64,000 bases of DNA from Herbaspirillum sp. alder98 (GTDB lineage: Bacteria; Pseudomonadota; Gammaproteobacteria; Burkholderiales; Burkholderiaceae_D), in contig NZ_JAIUCY010000003.1 in NCBI RefSeq assembly GCF_020179755.1, positions 372,001-436,000 on the forward strand. The letters run 5' to 3'. The notes beneath the pieces were generated by a model that saw nothing but the letters and a program-made list of their open reading frames with translations, was not told the origin of the DNA and ran no database searches. The position numbers were made by a program, and so were the translations under genes. Positions 19,567 through 29,312 of this stretch are shown piece by piece. Position 1 is the first letter of the stretch, and every line of letters begins with the position of its first letter.

Positions 19567-20532
19567 CTAGTTGAGCCAGCCGCGGCGGCGGAAGTACCAG
19601 AACGGCGCGATGGCCGAGGCAATCATCATCAGGATCGCCATCGGATAGCCGCCAGTCCATTTCAGCTCGGGCATCCAGTCGAAGTTCATGCCGTAGATGC
19701 TGGCAATCAGCGTGGGCGGCAGGAACGCCACCGACGCCACCGAGAAGATCTTGATGATCTTGTTCTGGTTGATGTTGATGAAGCCGACCGTGGCATCCAT
19801 CAGGAAGTTGATCTTGTCGAACAGGAAGGCGGTGTGACCGTCCAGCGATTCGATGTCGCGCAGGATCTGGCGCGCGTCCTCGAACTGATCTGCGTTCAGC
19901 AGGCGACCGCGCATCAGGAAGCTCACCGCACGCCGGGTATCCATCATGTTGCGGCGGATGCGACCGTTCAAGTCTTCCTCGTGGGCGATGGCGTTGAGGA
20001 CTTCCGCTGCGGCCTGGTCGGACAGGCTTTTCTTGAGCACGCTGGTGCTGACCGTCTCCAGCTTCTGGTAGATGCCCTCGAGCGCATCGGCCGAGTATTC
20101 GGCATCGGTTTCGTACAGGTCGAGCAGCACATCGCGGAAGTCGCCGATCGAACCGGGACGCGAACGCGCCCGCATGCGCACCAGGCGAAACACCGGCAAG
20201 TCTTCGGCATGCACCGAGAACAGGATATTGCGCGCCAGGATGAACGCCACCGTCATCGTCGACGACACATCGTCGTCGCCCTCGAACAGGAAATCGGTGC
20301 GCAGATGCAGGTCACCGTTCTCGGCCTCGAAGTAACGGGCCGATGCCTCGATATCGCTGAATTCGTCTTCGTCCGGCAGGGTCACGCCATAGATGCTCTT
20401 GACCCAGGCGCGCTCTTCATCGGTCGGCTCGGTCAGGTCGACCCAGACCGGCGTGGCCTGTTCGAGATCAGAGCGACTGTCGATGTTGACCTGGCTCAAG
20501 CGACCGTTTTGCAGCACGAATACATTAATCAT
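19567..20532 (-). CDS. corA: CorA-family Mg2+/Co2+ transporter
   Basis: A 321-residue pentameric cation channel of the inner membrane. The large N-terminal cytoplasmic domain ('DEFSDIEASARYFEAENGDLHLRTDF') is followed by a long stalk helix. Two C-terminal membrane helices (about 262-282 and 294-312) are joined by the selectivity-loop motif YGMNFDWMPEL. Length is typical. It is a single-gene unit; the 171 bp between its start and the mtgA stop show no gene. Confidence 0.95.
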   Translation of the reverse strand: MINVFVLQNGRLSQVNIDSRSDLEQATPVWVDLTEPTDEERAWVKSIYGVTLPDEDEFSDIEASARYFEAENGDLHLRTDFLFEGDDDVSSTMTVAFILARNILFSVHAEDLPVFRLVRMRARSRPGSIGDFRDVLLDLYETDAEYSADALEGIYQKLETVSTSVLKKSLSDQAAAEVLNAIAHEEDLNGRIRRNMMDTRRAVSFLMRGRLLNADQFEDARQILRDIESLDGHTAFLFDKINFLMDATVGFININQNKIIKIFSVASVAFLPPTLIASIYGMNFDWMPELKWTGGYPMAILMMIASAIAPFWYFRRRGWLN

Positions 20533-20703
20533 GGAGGCTCACTGGCTGGAACGCGTGGATAGGGCTGCGCGCAGGCGCATTGGCACGCCAAAGGATGACG
20601 GCGCCGGAACGAGCGCAAGTGTACGTTCATCGATTGCGCCAGGCAAGCGCTGCGCGGCGTGTCATGCAACCGTCATGCAATCGCCCGCAAGCGGTCCGGC
20701 GCG

Positions 20704-21402
20704 TCAGTTGTGCGATGCCGGCAAGGTCGCCGCATTCATGCGCCGCAGGATCAGGCCGGTGCGCGCAGCCAGGTAGCCCGAACCGCGGTTCTTGTCGTAG
20801 AAACGCGGCCTTGGCAGCATCACCGCCAGGCGCGCGGCCTGCTCCGCCCCCAGGCCGGCGGCGGTGGTGCGGTAATAGTGCCGGGCGGCGGCCTCGGCGC
20901 CGAACACGCCATTGCCCCACTCGACCACGTTGAGATAGATCTCGAAGATGCGCTGCTTGTCCATCAGCGTCTCGAGCATGTAGGTAATGACGAATTCCTG
21001 GGCCTTGCGCAAATAGCTGCGCTCGCCCGACAGGAAAAGGTTCTTGGCCAACTGCTGGGTGATGGTCGAGCCGCCCGCCACGACCCGGCCCTTCTTCTCG
21101 TTCTTTTCGTAGGCCTTTTGCAGGGCTTCCCAGTCGACGCCGTCATGCTCGGAGAAGTTGGAGTCTTCCGACGCGATGATGGCGCGCTTGAGATTGTTGG
21201 AAATCCGGTTGTACGGCACCCACGTGAATTGCAGCTGGGCGTCGGGGTTCTTTTCGCGCAGCAGCGACAGCTGCTGGCGCATGAAACTGGTCGAGCCGGG
21301 ATTATGGTCGACCCACCACCAGATCTGGACGAAGAAATAGGCCTGCAACAGCAGCACCAGCAATATCGGCAGCACGACAATCCACAGCAGCAGCTTGCGC
21401 AT
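20704..21402 (-). CDS. mtgA: monofunctional peptidoglycan glycosyltransferase
   Basis: A 232-residue GT51 transglycosylase that polymerises lipid II in the periplasm. A single N-terminal membrane anchor (about residues 6-25) precedes the catalytic domain. The first catalytic Glu is in '[18 protein letters not shown]', and the '[24 protein letters not shown]' and '[17 protein letters not shown]' motifs follow. The ATG at 21402 is used; the frame is open to 21480 inside aroE. It follows aroE by 11 bp and is probably cotranscribed. Confidence 0.95.
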   Translation of the reverse strand: MRKLLLWIVVLPILLVLLLQAYFFVQIWWWVDHNPGSTSFMRQQLSLLREKNPDAQLQFTWVPYNRISNNLKRAIIASEDSNFSEHDGVDWEALQKAYEKNEKKGRVVAGGSTITQQLAKNLFLSGERSYLRKAQEFVITYMLETLMDKQRIFEIYLNVVEWGNGVFGAEAAARHYYRTTAAGLGAEQAARLAVMLPRPRFYDKNRGSGYLAARTGLILRRMNAATLPASHN

Positions 21403-21413
21403 GACGCCAGTCC

Positions 21414-22229
21414 TCACTGACTCAGCTGCCGGCGCAGCAGGTCGAACACCTCGGCCGTATCGGGGCGCACCCCACGCCATAACAGAAACGCCTCGGCGGC
21501 CTGCTCGACCAGCATGCCCAGGCCATCGCGCACGGTGGCGCCATGCTGCTGCGCGAATTGCATGAACACGGTGGGCTGGCGACCGTACATCATGTCGTAG
21601 GCCAGCGTCTGGCTGCCGAAGACCGATGGCGGCAGTGGCGGCAGGTCATCGTTGAGACTGGACGAGGTGGCATTGATCACCAGGTCGAAGTTGCCCTCGA
21701 CCTGCTCCAGCGCCGCGCTGCGCAACGGCCCGTATTCGGCGAACCCGGCGACCAGTTCATCGGCACGGGCACGGGTGCGGTTGACGATCACCAGTTCGGC
21801 CGGGCGCTGCTCCAGCAGCGGCAGCAAGGCACCGCGCGCGGCGCCACCGGCGCCCAGCAACAGGATACGACGTCCGCCCAGGGCCAGGCCGGCGTTGATC
21901 GTGATGTCGGTCACCAGGCCGGCGCCGTCGGTATTGTCGCCATGGATGCGGCCATGCTCGAACTTGAGCGTATTGACCGCGCCGGCCAGGCGCGCACGCT
22001 CGGACAGGGTGTCGGCCAGGGCATGCGCATCCAGCTTGAACGGCACCGTGACGTTGGCGCCGCGCCCACCCTGGCGCATGAAGACCTGGACGCTGGCCTT
22101 GAAACCATGCAGCGGCGCCAGCAGGCGTTCATAGCTCAGTTGCTGGTCGCATTGCCGTGCGAAACAGGCGTGGATCTCGGGCGATTTGCTGTGGGCAATC
22201 GGATTGCCGATGACGACATATGCATCCAT
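21414..22229 (-). CDS. aroE: shikimate dehydrogenase
   Basis: A 271-residue NADPH-dependent enzyme that reduces 3-dehydroshikimate. The substrate site '[13 protein letters not shown]' is at residues 7-19. The catalytic Lys is in '[10 protein letters not shown]', with '[11 protein letters not shown]' after it. The nucleotide site is '[14 protein letters not shown]' with the NRTRAR segment. The ATG at 22229 fits the family start and has AGGGGGA upstream; the open frame extends to 22346. It precedes mtgA and follows the TonB-like gene by 79 bp. Confidence 0.96.
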   Translation of the reverse strand: MDAYVVIGNPIAHSKSPEIHACFARQCDQQLSYERLLAPLHGFKASVQVFMRQGGRGANVTVPFKLDAHALADTLSERARLAGAVNTLKFEHGRIHGDNTDGAGLVTDITINAGLALGGRRILLLGAGGAARGALLPLLEQRPAELVIVNRTRARADELVAGFAEYGPLRSAALEQVEGNFDLVINATSSSLNDDLPPLPPSVFGSQTLAYDMMYGRQPTVFMQFAQQHGATVRDGLGMLVEQAAEAFLLWRGVRPDTAEVFDLLRRQLSQ

Positions 22230-22308
22230 GGTGGTCCCCCTGTGTGGGCCTGCTGCCTGTGTTGTTGTCATTATTACTGCCTGCATTGCATTTGCGTTCG
22301 GCCGGCGT

Positions 22309-23199
22309 TCAGCTTGCGCCCACCTGGGTCTGCAAGACCTGGTCACGGGTAAAACGGAAGCGGGTCACGATTTCCCAGACATCATCGCGGCCGCTGCTGC
22401 GCATGTTCTCGGGGAAACGGCCGAACGGCGCCGAGCGCCGCACGATCGCCACCGCCGCCTGATCCAGTGCGGCATTGCCGGAACTGGTGCGCACCGTGAC
22501 GCCACCATCACGCTCATAGATGGTGCCGTCCTGGAACACCGGTATCACCAGCAGCAGCTCACCATACAACTTCTGGCCATCCCTGGTCGGGAAATTAAGC
22601 GTGCCCACCTTTTCGATCTTGTCCTGCAAGGTCTTGTAGTACTGGGCATAACCGACTTCGCGCGTGCTTGGCGTGATCTGGGTCTTCTTGGGGCGCTTGT
22701 TGTATTCCTCGACGCTCTTGGCCACCTCGGCTTCCATGCGGGCCATCGCGCGGGCGGTATCGAGCATGTCACGCGCGTTCAACTGCGGCGCGTCTTTCGG
22801 CTTCTGTTCGTCGGCGCTGGTCACATGCTGCTGCGACTGGCGCATCTGCGCCAGCATCTTGCGCTGCTGCTCCTCGAGCTCCGCCACCCGGCGTTGCTGG
22901 GCCTTGACGCTGTCGCCGGTCTCGACCCGTCGCATATCGGGCAGCGGCGACTTGGCGCGCCCACGGTCGACGTTGCCGCCACCATCCAGGTTGGCCTGCG
23001 CCAGTGCCTCGGCATTGACCGGCTTGGTCTCGTGCCTGGCATTGACCAGGATCACTTCCAGTTCGGGGTCGGTCGGCTTGAGGCGAAAGGCATCGGGCGC
23101 GGCAAAATGCACGGCCAGGAACAGGCCGTGCACCAGCAGCGAGATGCCAAGCGCCAGGCTCAGCAGACGGTGTTGCGAAAACAGGTTCACGGCGGGCAC
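22309..23199 (-). CDS. TonB-family energy transducer-like protein
   Basis: A 296-residue protein with an N-terminal membrane anchor (about residues 11-33, positively charged before it). A long periplasmic linker rich in Gln/Arg/Ala, including a predicted coiled coil at 95-165, leads to a C-terminal TonB-like domain ('[45 protein letters not shown]'). No exbB/exbD is adjacent, so its partner receptor and motor are unknown. It may act in energy transduction or envelope structure. It follows the RNB gene by 64 bp. Confidence 0.85.
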   Translation of the reverse strand: MPAVNLFSQHRLLSLALGISLLVHGLFLAVHFAAPDAFRLKPTDPELEVILVNARHETKPVNAEALAQANLDGGGNVDRGRAKSPLPDMRRVETGDSVKAQQRRVAELEEQQRKMLAQMRQSQQHVTSADEQKPKDAPQLNARDMLDTARAMARMEAEVAKSVEEYNKRPKKTQITPSTREVGYAQYYKTLQDKIEKVGTLNFPTRDGQKLYGELLLVIPVFQDGTIYERDGGVTVRTSSGNAALDQAAVAIVRRSAPFGRFPENMRSSGRDDVWEIVTRFRFTRDQVLQTQVGAS

Positions 23200-23263
23200 G
23201 AAAAGGGCAAGGGGCCGGCGCTGCCGACCAGGATCAAAGCAGGGATTTTACGCCAAGCCGGGT

Positions 23264-25375
23264 TCATTGCCTGACATCGGCCGTGGTGTTTTCGCTTTCG
23301 CCGTCGTCCGGCGCCGGCGTCGACTGCACGGTCCCGGCATCGGCACTGTCGCCGGTATCGGTGGTATCGGCGGCATCCGCTTCGGACTGCTCGGCCGGCG
23401 CGCCTTGCGCCGCCTCGGACATGCCCTCGAGCAATTCGTCGTCGTCCCCCAGATCGACATCCAGCGCCTGGGCCGCAGCCGCCGGCACTTCCAGCAGCCG
23501 CGCCTCGACGGTGAGGTCGACCTCGTCCCAGCGCAATATATCGAGCCGCACCTGCAACCCGCGCGCCAGTTGTGGCAATCCGGGCATGCGCAGCACCAGC
23601 GGAATCTCGACCAGTCGCAGCAGTTCGTCCTTGAGCACCACGGCGTCGACCGCGCGCGCATTGTGCTGGGCCAGCCAGCGCAGGCACCAGTAGCGTTCCA
23701 TGCCGGACTGGAACTCGGCGTAACCCGAATAGGCGGCATCGAAGGCCGAGACGATGGCGAACAGGTCGGCGTCGCGCGGCTTGAAGGTGGCCACCAGCGG
23801 AGCGGCCACGCCATGTTCGACACAGGCCAGGATCTGCCACTGGTTGACCAGGTCGGTATAGCGGCGCAGGGGCGAAGTGCTCCACGCGTATTGATCGACC
23901 CCGAGCCCCTGGTGCGGCGCCGCGTGGGTCACCATGCGCACCTGCATCTTGGCGGCCCAGCCGCCGGCACCGCCGCCCTGGGCGCGGTAGATGCCCGGCA
24001 CGCCATGGTCCGACATCAGCTTGCCCCAGGTACTGTTGGCGAAGATCATCAGCTCGGCCACGATCTTGTCGAGCGGCGCGCCGCGCTTGCGGCGCACGAT
24101 GCTGACCACGTCATCTTCGACATAGAAGTTGAAGTCGACCCGGTTGTTCTGTTCCGGACGCAGGCCGAAGCTTTCGCGCTTGACCATACGGCCCTGCTCC
24201 AGCACCTGCACCCATTGCCACAGCAAGGCGATCTCGTCCTTGTGGGGATAGTCGCCGTGGCCGTTGGCCAGCGCCTCTTCGGTGACCAGCTCATCGAGAT
24301 CGTTGTGACGCAGGTTGGCCGCGATCGGCACCCGCTCGGCACGGGTCTCGGTGGACAGCACCTGCCAGCTCTCGGGGTCCAGCGTCGCATACAGCGACAG
24401 CGCCGGACGCGCCGCGCCGGCGTCGAGCGTATAGGCCGCGACCAATTCGTCGGGCAGCATTGTGATCTTTTCGCCGGGCATGTAGACGGTCGACATGCGA
24501 GCCCGCGCAATGGCGTCGATGGCGTCGCCGCGACGCACCGCCAGCCCTGGCGCTGCGATGTGGATACCCACCTGCAGCTTGCCGTCGGCCAGCCGGGTCA
24601 CCGACAGCGCGTCGTCGATCTCGGTGGTGGTCACGTCATCGATGGAGAAGGCCTGGACTGCGGCCAGCGGCAACTCCGGCGGCTGCGGAATCTCGATGGC
24701 GGGAAAACCGATGCCGCGCGGGAAATACTCGAACAGGAAACGCGCGTAATGCAACTGCTTGGGTGAGGCAATGCCGCCATTGGCCAGCATCAGGCGCTGC
24801 GGCGTGGTCTGCATTTCCTTGGCCGCGGCGTCCAGGGCCTTGTATTCAATACCGTTCTTGTCGGGCTTGAACAGTAGTTGCAAGGCCATCGGCATGAAGG
24901 CCTCGGGCATGCGCCCGGCCTTGAGTTCATCCACGTAGGCGCCCTGCACCAGCAATTGCTGCTTCTTCTTTTCGAGGCCAGCCAGCGCTGCCTGCAGCGA
25001 GGCCAGGGGCGCCGCCTTGTAGCGGCCGCGCCCCTTCTTGTAGAAATAGACCGGCGCGGTATGCAGCCGCAGCAACAGGCCGGCGGCTTCGGGCGGCAGC
25101 GGCGCATGGCCGAAGTATTCGGCGGCCAGTTCGGCAAAGCCGAATTCTTCCTCGCCCGCCACTTCCCACAGGAAATCGAGGTCGATGTCGTCGGCAATCG
25201 CCTGCGCCTGCTGCAGCAGCTCCTGCGGTGCGGGGGCGGCAAAATGCAGCAGCGCGTCCTTGGACTTGACCTTGCTGCGCTTGCCGGATGCCATCTCGAC
25301 CTGGAACGACTCGCCCTGCTGGCTCATGATGGAACCGGCCTTGAAGTCGCCGGATTCTTCGAACAATAAATTCAT
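23264..25375 (-). CDS. RNB-domain 3'-5' exoribonuclease (RNase II-like)
   Basis: A 703-residue protein. The RNB catalytic block is at about residues 245-560, with the metal-binding Asp cluster in 'FSIDDVTTTEIDDALSVT'. Further RNB motifs are 'MPGEKITMLPDE' and 'AWSTSPLRRYTDLVNQWQ'. The N-terminal region is not a clear cold-shock domain. The C-terminus ends in an acidic tail (Asp/Glu/Thr-rich, about 625-703) instead of a clear basic S1 tail. It is shorter than RNase R and longer than RNase II (644). It is likely an mRNA-degrading exonuclease of the betaproteobacterial RNB subgroup. Confidence 0.9.
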   Translation of the reverse strand: MNLLFEESGDFKAGSIMSQQGESFQVEMASGKRSKVKSKDALLHFAAPAPQELLQQAQAIADDIDLDFLWEVAGEEEFGFAELAAEYFGHAPLPPEAAGLLLRLHTAPVYFYKKGRGRYKAAPLASLQAALAGLEKKKQQLLVQGAYVDELKAGRMPEAFMPMALQLLFKPDKNGIEYKALDAAAKEMQTTPQRLMLANGGIASPKQLHYARFLFEYFPRGIGFPAIEIPQPPELPLAAVQAFSIDDVTTTEIDDALSVTRLADGKLQVGIHIAAPGLAVRRGDAIDAIARARMSTVYMPGEKITMLPDELVAAYTLDAGAARPALSLYATLDPESWQVLSTETRAERVPIAANLRHNDLDELVTEEALANGHGDYPHKDEIALLWQWVQVLEQGRMVKRESFGLRPEQNNRVDFNFYVEDDVVSIVRRKRGAPLDKIVAELMIFANSTWGKLMSDHGVPGIYRAQGGGAGGWAAKMQVRMVTHAAPHQGLGVDQYAWSTSPLRRYTDLVNQWQILACVEHGVAAPLVATFKPRDADLFAIVSAFDAAYSGYAEFQSGMERYWCLRWLAQHNARAVDAVVLKDELLRLVEIPLVLRMPGLPQLARGLQVRLDILRWDEVDLTVEARLLEVPAAAAQALDVDLGDDDELLEGMSEAAQGAPAEQSEADAADTTDTGDSADAGTVQSTPAPDDGESENTTADVRQ

Positions 25376-25388
25376 CGATTGCTATCTG

Positions 25389-26000
25389 TTACGGATTGTC
25401 TTGATTGAAACGGCCCTCGGCGCGCATCAGCGCGTCCAGGGCCGGAAGGAAAACGTCAGTCACCATCATGACGCCACCGCGGCGACGAAACAGCGAGCGG
25501 CGCGCATACAAGGCCGATGGCACGGCATGCCCGTGCAGCGCCCGGGCGATTCTCTGCACCAGCGGGTGATGCACCGGCAAGCGCGCGAACTGAATCGGAT
25601 AGCGGCGCACCAGCGGATCGAAAAACAGGTTGGCGCCCAGCGGCGTGTTACCCAGCCGGCTGAAAAACGGCCAGTCGGTCTTGACCGACGTGGTGGCGAT
25701 GACCGTATGCCCGAACACCACCGGTCGACCATCGCAATGCAGGATCACATCGCGCTCGACCACCCTGGATGCGCGCGGCAGGCCAATCATCGCATGTTCA
25801 TCGGCCAGTGAGCGCGCCGGCCGCTGGCGCAACAGCCGCACCGAGAAATCATCGCTGCGGGCCTTCAGCTTGAGCGTCATGGAACCGGTATCGGCCAGCC
25901 ACGAGCGCAAGCTTCGCGCATACGCGCCCTGCCCGGCCAGCAACGATGCCAACGCCTGCGGATGCGACATCCAGCGCGCCTTGCACGACGAATGCGGCAT
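25389..26000 (-). CDS. ubiC: chorismate--pyruvate lyase
   Basis: A 203-residue protein of the UbiC family. It converts chorismate to 4-hydroxybenzoate and pyruvate, the first committed step of ubiquinone synthesis. 'SLRSWLADTGSMTLKLKA' and 'LARVVERDVILHCDGRPVVFGHTVI'-like segments match the family, with Arg and the conserved Glu for product binding. The ATG at 26000 overlaps the yqiA stop by one base (TGATG), implying coupled translation. It is last in the mpl-yqiA-ubiC run. Confidence 0.85.
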   Translation of the reverse strand: MPHSSCKARWMSHPQALASLLAGQGAYARSLRSWLADTGSMTLKLKARSDDFSVRLLRQRPARSLADEHAMIGLPRASRVVERDVILHCDGRPVVFGHTVIATTSVKTDWPFFSRLGNTPLGANLFFDPLVRRYPIQFARLPVHHPLVQRIARALHGHAVPSALYARRSLFRRRGGVMMVTDVFLPALDALMRAEGRFNQDNP

Positions 26001-26590
26001 CAATGCTCCGTCCCGCTGCTAGTGGCGATGCCGCAGAAGTCCAGCACCGCATCGAGATGCTCGACGAAGTCGGCCATGCCATGGTCGCTACCCTGGATCA
26101 CGGTCTGCTGCGCGCCCGGATAGTGCGCCACCATCTCGCGCCAGTCCAGTACTTCGTCGCCGGTGGCGGCGATCAGATAATAACGCCCGGCGTCGCTGAT
26201 GGCCGGCACGGCCAGGGCGCGTAGCTCATCGACATACTCGCGCCTGAATTCGAACGGTTCGTCCGAATGGTACTGGGTAGTCACGCCCACGTACGACTCA
26301 AGATCGCGCGGTGGCTTCACGGCCGGGTTCAGCAATACCGCACGGCAACCATGCCGCTCGGCCAGCCAGGTGGCGTAGAAGCCGCCCAGCGACGAGCCTA
26401 CCACGGCCAGTTGCGCCGGATCGACACCGGCGATGAGCGATTCCGCCAGCGCCATGGCCGCCGCCGGCGACGCCGGCAATTGCGGGCAGGCAAACTGATG
26501 CGCCAGCCCCAATTGGGACATCCGCTGCGCCATCACGCGCGCCTTGAACGATTGCGGCGAAGAACGAAAGCCATGCAGATAGAGGATCAT
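26000..26590 (-). CDS. yqiA: YqiA/YcfP family esterase
   Basis: A 196-residue α/β-hydrolase. The N-terminal 'ILYLHGFRSSP' oxyanion region, the nucleophile elbow GSSLGG (Ser near residue 67), the acid 'AATGDEVLDW' and the His 'QGSDHGMADF' form a full triad. It is related to E. coli YqiA, an esterase of unknown natural substrate. The start ATG overlaps the mpl stop by 4 bp (ATGA). Confidence 0.9.
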   Translation of the reverse strand: MILYLHGFRSSPQSFKARVMAQRMSQLGLAHQFACPQLPASPAAAMALAESLIAGVDPAQLAVVGSSLGGFYATWLAERHGCRAVLLNPAVKPPRDLESYVGVTTQYHSDEPFEFRREYVDELRALAVPAISDAGRYYLIAATGDEVLDWREMVAHYPGAQQTVIQGSDHGMADFVEHLDAVLDFCGIATSSGTEH

Positions 26591-27972
26591 GCCAGGGCGT
26601 CCAGCAACTTCTGGTGCACGCCGCCGAAGCCGCCATTGCTCATGACCAGCACATGGTCGCCCGGCCGCGCCGCCGCCGCCACCGCCTGCACCAGCGCGGC
26701 AATGTCGTGAAAGGCCCGCGCCCGCTCGCCGAGCGGCGCCAGCGCCTGGCCGAGATCCCAGCCCAGCGCATCGCGCCCGCTGTCGGCGCCATAGCCGAAG
26801 ACCAGGTCGGCCGCGGCCAGGCTGCCCGGCAACGCCTCTTTCATGGTGCCCAGCTTCATGGTGTTGGAGCGCGGCTCCAGCACCGCCAGGATACGTCCGC
26901 CCTCGGCGCCCAGCTTCTTGCGCAGGCCAGCCACGGTGGTGGCAATAGCGGTCGGGTGATGGGCAAAATCGTCATAGACGGCGACGCCATTGGCGCTGCC
27001 GCGCAGCTCCATGCGGCGCCGCACGTTCTGGAACTCGGCCAGGGCAGCGATGGCTTGCGCCGGCGGCACGCCGACATGCCGTGCCGCCGCAATCGCCGCC
27101 AAGGCGTTCATGCGGTTGTGTTCGCCGCTCAGGGCCCAGCGCACGATGCCCTGCGAGACGCCATCGAAGAACACCTCGAAACTGTCATCGGCAAAGGTAT
27201 GCAAGGCCCATCCCGCGCCTTGCGTGACACCGAATTGCTCCTGCTCGCTCCAGCAGCCGCGCGCCAGCACCCGCTGCAATGCCGCCTCGCGGCCATTTAC
27301 CAGCACCCGTCCGATGCCTGGCACGGTGCGCACCAGGTGGTGGAACTGGGTTTCGATGGCGCCCAGGTCGGGGAAGATGTCGGCGTGATCGAATTCGAGG
27401 TTGTTCAGGATCGCGGTGCGGGCGCGATAGTGCACGAACTTGCTGCGCTTATCGAAAAATGCGGTGTCGTATTCGTCCGCTTCGATGACGAAGAACGGAG
27501 ATGCCGCACCATGGCCATCACTGCCCAGGCGCGCCGAGATACCGAAATTCAACGGCACGCCGCCGATCAGGAAGCCCGGTTGGTAACCGGCATGTTCGAG
27601 TACCCAGGCCAGCATCGCCGACGTGGTGGTCTTGCCATGCGTGCCGGCGACAGCCAATACCCATTTGTCCTGCAGGATATGGCGGCCGATCCATTCCGGG
27701 CCGGACACGTAGGGCAGGCCGCGATTGAGAATTTCTTCCATCAGCGCATTGCCGCGCGAGACCACGTTGCCGATCACGAAGAGATCGGGCGCCAGCGCCA
27801 CCTGGGACGGATCGAAACCCTGGATCAGCTCGATGCCCTGGGCCTCCAGCTGGGTGCTCATCGGCGGGTAGACGTTGGCATCGCAACCGGTCACCTTGTG
27901 ACCGGCCTCTTTGGCCAGCACGGCGAGACCGCCCATGAAGGTGCCGCAAATGCCGAGAATGTGAATATGCAT
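26587..27972 (-). CDS. mpl: murein tripeptide ligase Mpl
   Basis: A 461-residue Mur ligase that joins recycled L-Ala-γ-D-Glu-meso-DAP to UDP-MurNAc. The N-terminal 'MHIHILGICGTFMGGLAVLAKEAGH' is diagnostic for Mpl versus MurC. The ATP loop is 'VAGTHGKTTTSAM' (about residue 109). 'FVIEADEYDTAFFDKRSKF' and 'VYDDFAHHPTAI' follow. With anmK, ampD and mtgA it makes this window rich in peptidoglycan-recycling genes. It heads a tightly overlapped three-gene run. Confidence 0.97.
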   Translation of the reverse strand: MHIHILGICGTFMGGLAVLAKEAGHKVTGCDANVYPPMSTQLEAQGIELIQGFDPSQVALAPDLFVIGNVVSRGNALMEEILNRGLPYVSGPEWIGRHILQDKWVLAVAGTHGKTTTSAMLAWVLEHAGYQPGFLIGGVPLNFGISARLGSDGHGAASPFFVIEADEYDTAFFDKRSKFVHYRARTAILNNLEFDHADIFPDLGAIETQFHHLVRTVPGIGRVLVNGREAALQRVLARGCWSEQEQFGVTQGAGWALHTFADDSFEVFFDGVSQGIVRWALSGEHNRMNALAAIAAARHVGVPPAQAIAALAEFQNVRRRMELRGSANGVAVYDDFAHHPTAIATTVAGLRKKLGAEGGRILAVLEPRSNTMKLGTMKEALPGSLAAADLVFGYGADSGRDALGWDLGQALAPLGERARAFHDIAALVQAVAAAARPGDHVLVMSNGGFGGVHQKLLDALA

Positions 27973-28022
27973 AAAGAACTCAAGCGTTCCAACTGAGTGT
28001 AATCACGGGATTTTACCTGAGC

Positions 28023-28040
28023 CACCGGCGAGCGCCGGTG
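28023..28040. repeat. GC-rich hairpin upstream of the 28050 gene
   Basis: A 7-bp inverted repeat (28023-28029 with 28034-28040) with a 4-nt loop, not followed by a T run. It overlaps a possible GTG start. TATGAT at 28049-28054 could be a -10 element, in which case translation from 28062 would be nearly leaderless. Confidence 0.35.
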
Positions 28041-28049
28041 TCAGCGGGT

Positions 28050-28709
28050 ATGATGTTGCCCATGCCTGATTTCTTCACATCGGAAACCGAACGCCTGCGT
28101 TCAGAGATCGCCATCGCCGCCGCGCGCATGATTGCCGAGGAAGGCGCCGACTATGGCAGCGCCAAGCGCCGTGCGCAGAAGCAACTGCTGGGCAACCAGA
28201 AGGTGCGCGGCGAGATCATGCCCGATAACGAGCAGATCGAAGAAGAAGTGCGCATCTATAATCAGTTGTTCTTTGCCGATACCCAACCGGTGCGCCTGCG
28301 GCACTTGCGCCAGGTCGCGCTGAAATTGATGCAAGATTTGCAACAATTCAACCCCTATATCACCGGTGCGGTCTGGAACGGCACTGCCGGCGCCCATTCG
28401 GATGTTCACTTGCAGCTGTTCGCCTCCAGCGCCAAGGAAGTCGAAATCTTCCTGCTCAACCGCAATGTGAATTTTGAAGTGGGCGAGACCCCGCATTTTC
28501 GCAATGGCCGCGATATGGTCGAGACGCTCAGCATGCTGCTGCCGCAACCTGGCAGCGCGCCCGAGCTGGCGCACCTGGCGATCTACGACGAAGACGACCT
28601 GCGCGGCAGCCTGCGCAGCGTCGCCGGGCGTCGCGCCGAGCGTGGTGACGCCCGGGCGCTACTGCAGGTGATGGACGAAGATAACAACAGTGAAAGCACA
28701 GATCAATGA
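28050..28709 (+). CDS. uncharacterised protein, possibly a degenerate nucleotidyltransferase
   Basis: About 219 residues, soluble, no signal peptide. The N-terminal half is helical ('TERLRSEIAIAAARMIAEEGADYGSAKRRAQKQLLG'). The central part 'GAVWNGTAGAHSDVHLQLF' resembles the G-x(n)-SD-[VI]-[DE] signature of minimal nucleotidyltransferases, but the second acidic residue is His. An acidic residue on the next strand (VEIFLL) is kept. Start is uncertain: GTG 28038, ATG 28050, 28053 or 28062 are in frame. It overlaps the thioredoxin-like gene by 4 bp (ATGA) and is divergent from mpl. The function is unknown; the fold idea is inference. Confidence 0.7.
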   Translation: MMLPMPDFFTSETERLRSEIAIAAARMIAEEGADYGSAKRRAQKQLLGNQKVRGEIMPDNEQIEEEVRIYNQLFFADTQPVRLRHLRQVALKLMQDLQQFNPYITGAVWNGTAGAHSDVHLQLFASSAKEVEIFLLNRNVNFEVGETPHFRNGRDMVETLSMLLPQPGSAPELAHLAIYDEDDLRGSLRSVAGRRAERGDARALLQVMDEDNNSESTDQ

Positions 28710-29227
28710 AGAAGCTACGTAATATCATCTTGTCGGTCGCCGTGGCGGCGATTGCCGTCGGCGCCGGGCTGTACGCCCATCACCGTAGCAACCCGCCGCT
28801 GTCGACCGAAGACCGGGCGCTGGCAAGCCTGTTGTCGCAGAGCCTGCCGGACGTGAAGGGTGCGCCGCAATCGTTGTCGCAATGGCAAGGCAAACCCCTG
28901 GTCATCAACTTCTGGGCCACCTGGTGCGGCCCGTGCGTGGAAGAGATGCCCGAGCTGACGGCGCTGCAGGCAGAAATTACTCCGGTGCAAATTCTGGGAA
29001 TTGGTATCGATAGTGCCGAAAATATCGGGCAATTTGCACAAAAATATCAAATCCGCTATCCTCTCTACGTTGCCGGACCCGGCGCTACCGATTTGCTCAG
29101 GCAATTCGGCAATGCGGCGGGCGGTCTTCCCTTCACCGTTCTGGTGGGCCGGGACGGCAAAGTCAAAAAGATCTATCTGGGCCGCTTGAAGTTCGATGAG
29201 CTCCGACGTGACCTGTCCCAACTGTAA
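28706..29227 (+). CDS. TlpA-like thioredoxin, membrane anchored
   Basis: A 173-residue thiol-disulfide oxidoreductase. One N-terminal membrane segment (about residues 6-23) places the domain in the periplasm. The active site is WCGPC (C74, C77) within 'INFWATWCGPCVEEMP'. The cis-Pro loop is 'GGLPFTVLVGRDGKV'. It may serve cytochrome c maturation or general thiol reduction; no ccm genes are adjacent. It is translationally coupled to the upstream unknown gene. Confidence 0.9.
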   Translation: MKKLRNIILSVAVAAIAVGAGLYAHHRSNPPLSTEDRALASLLSQSLPDVKGAPQSLSQWQGKPLVINFWATWCGPCVEEMPELTALQAEITPVQILGIGIDSAENIGQFAQKYQIRYPLYVAGPGATDLLRQFGNAAGGLPFTVLVGRDGKVKKIYLGRLKFDELRRDLSQL

Positions 29228-29312
29228 ATCCCTGAAAAGAAAGTTTTTCTTGCCAAATGGTGTCATTTGACGGCAAAATGCGCGCATCGTCGTCAAACGG
29301 GGCTTAATCTCG

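Noticed and set aside
22664-24766. A 700-codon open frame antisense to the TonB-like and RNB genes
   Set aside because: It spans two well-supported genes on the opposite strand and reads as low-complexity Arg/His/Gly-rich sequence.
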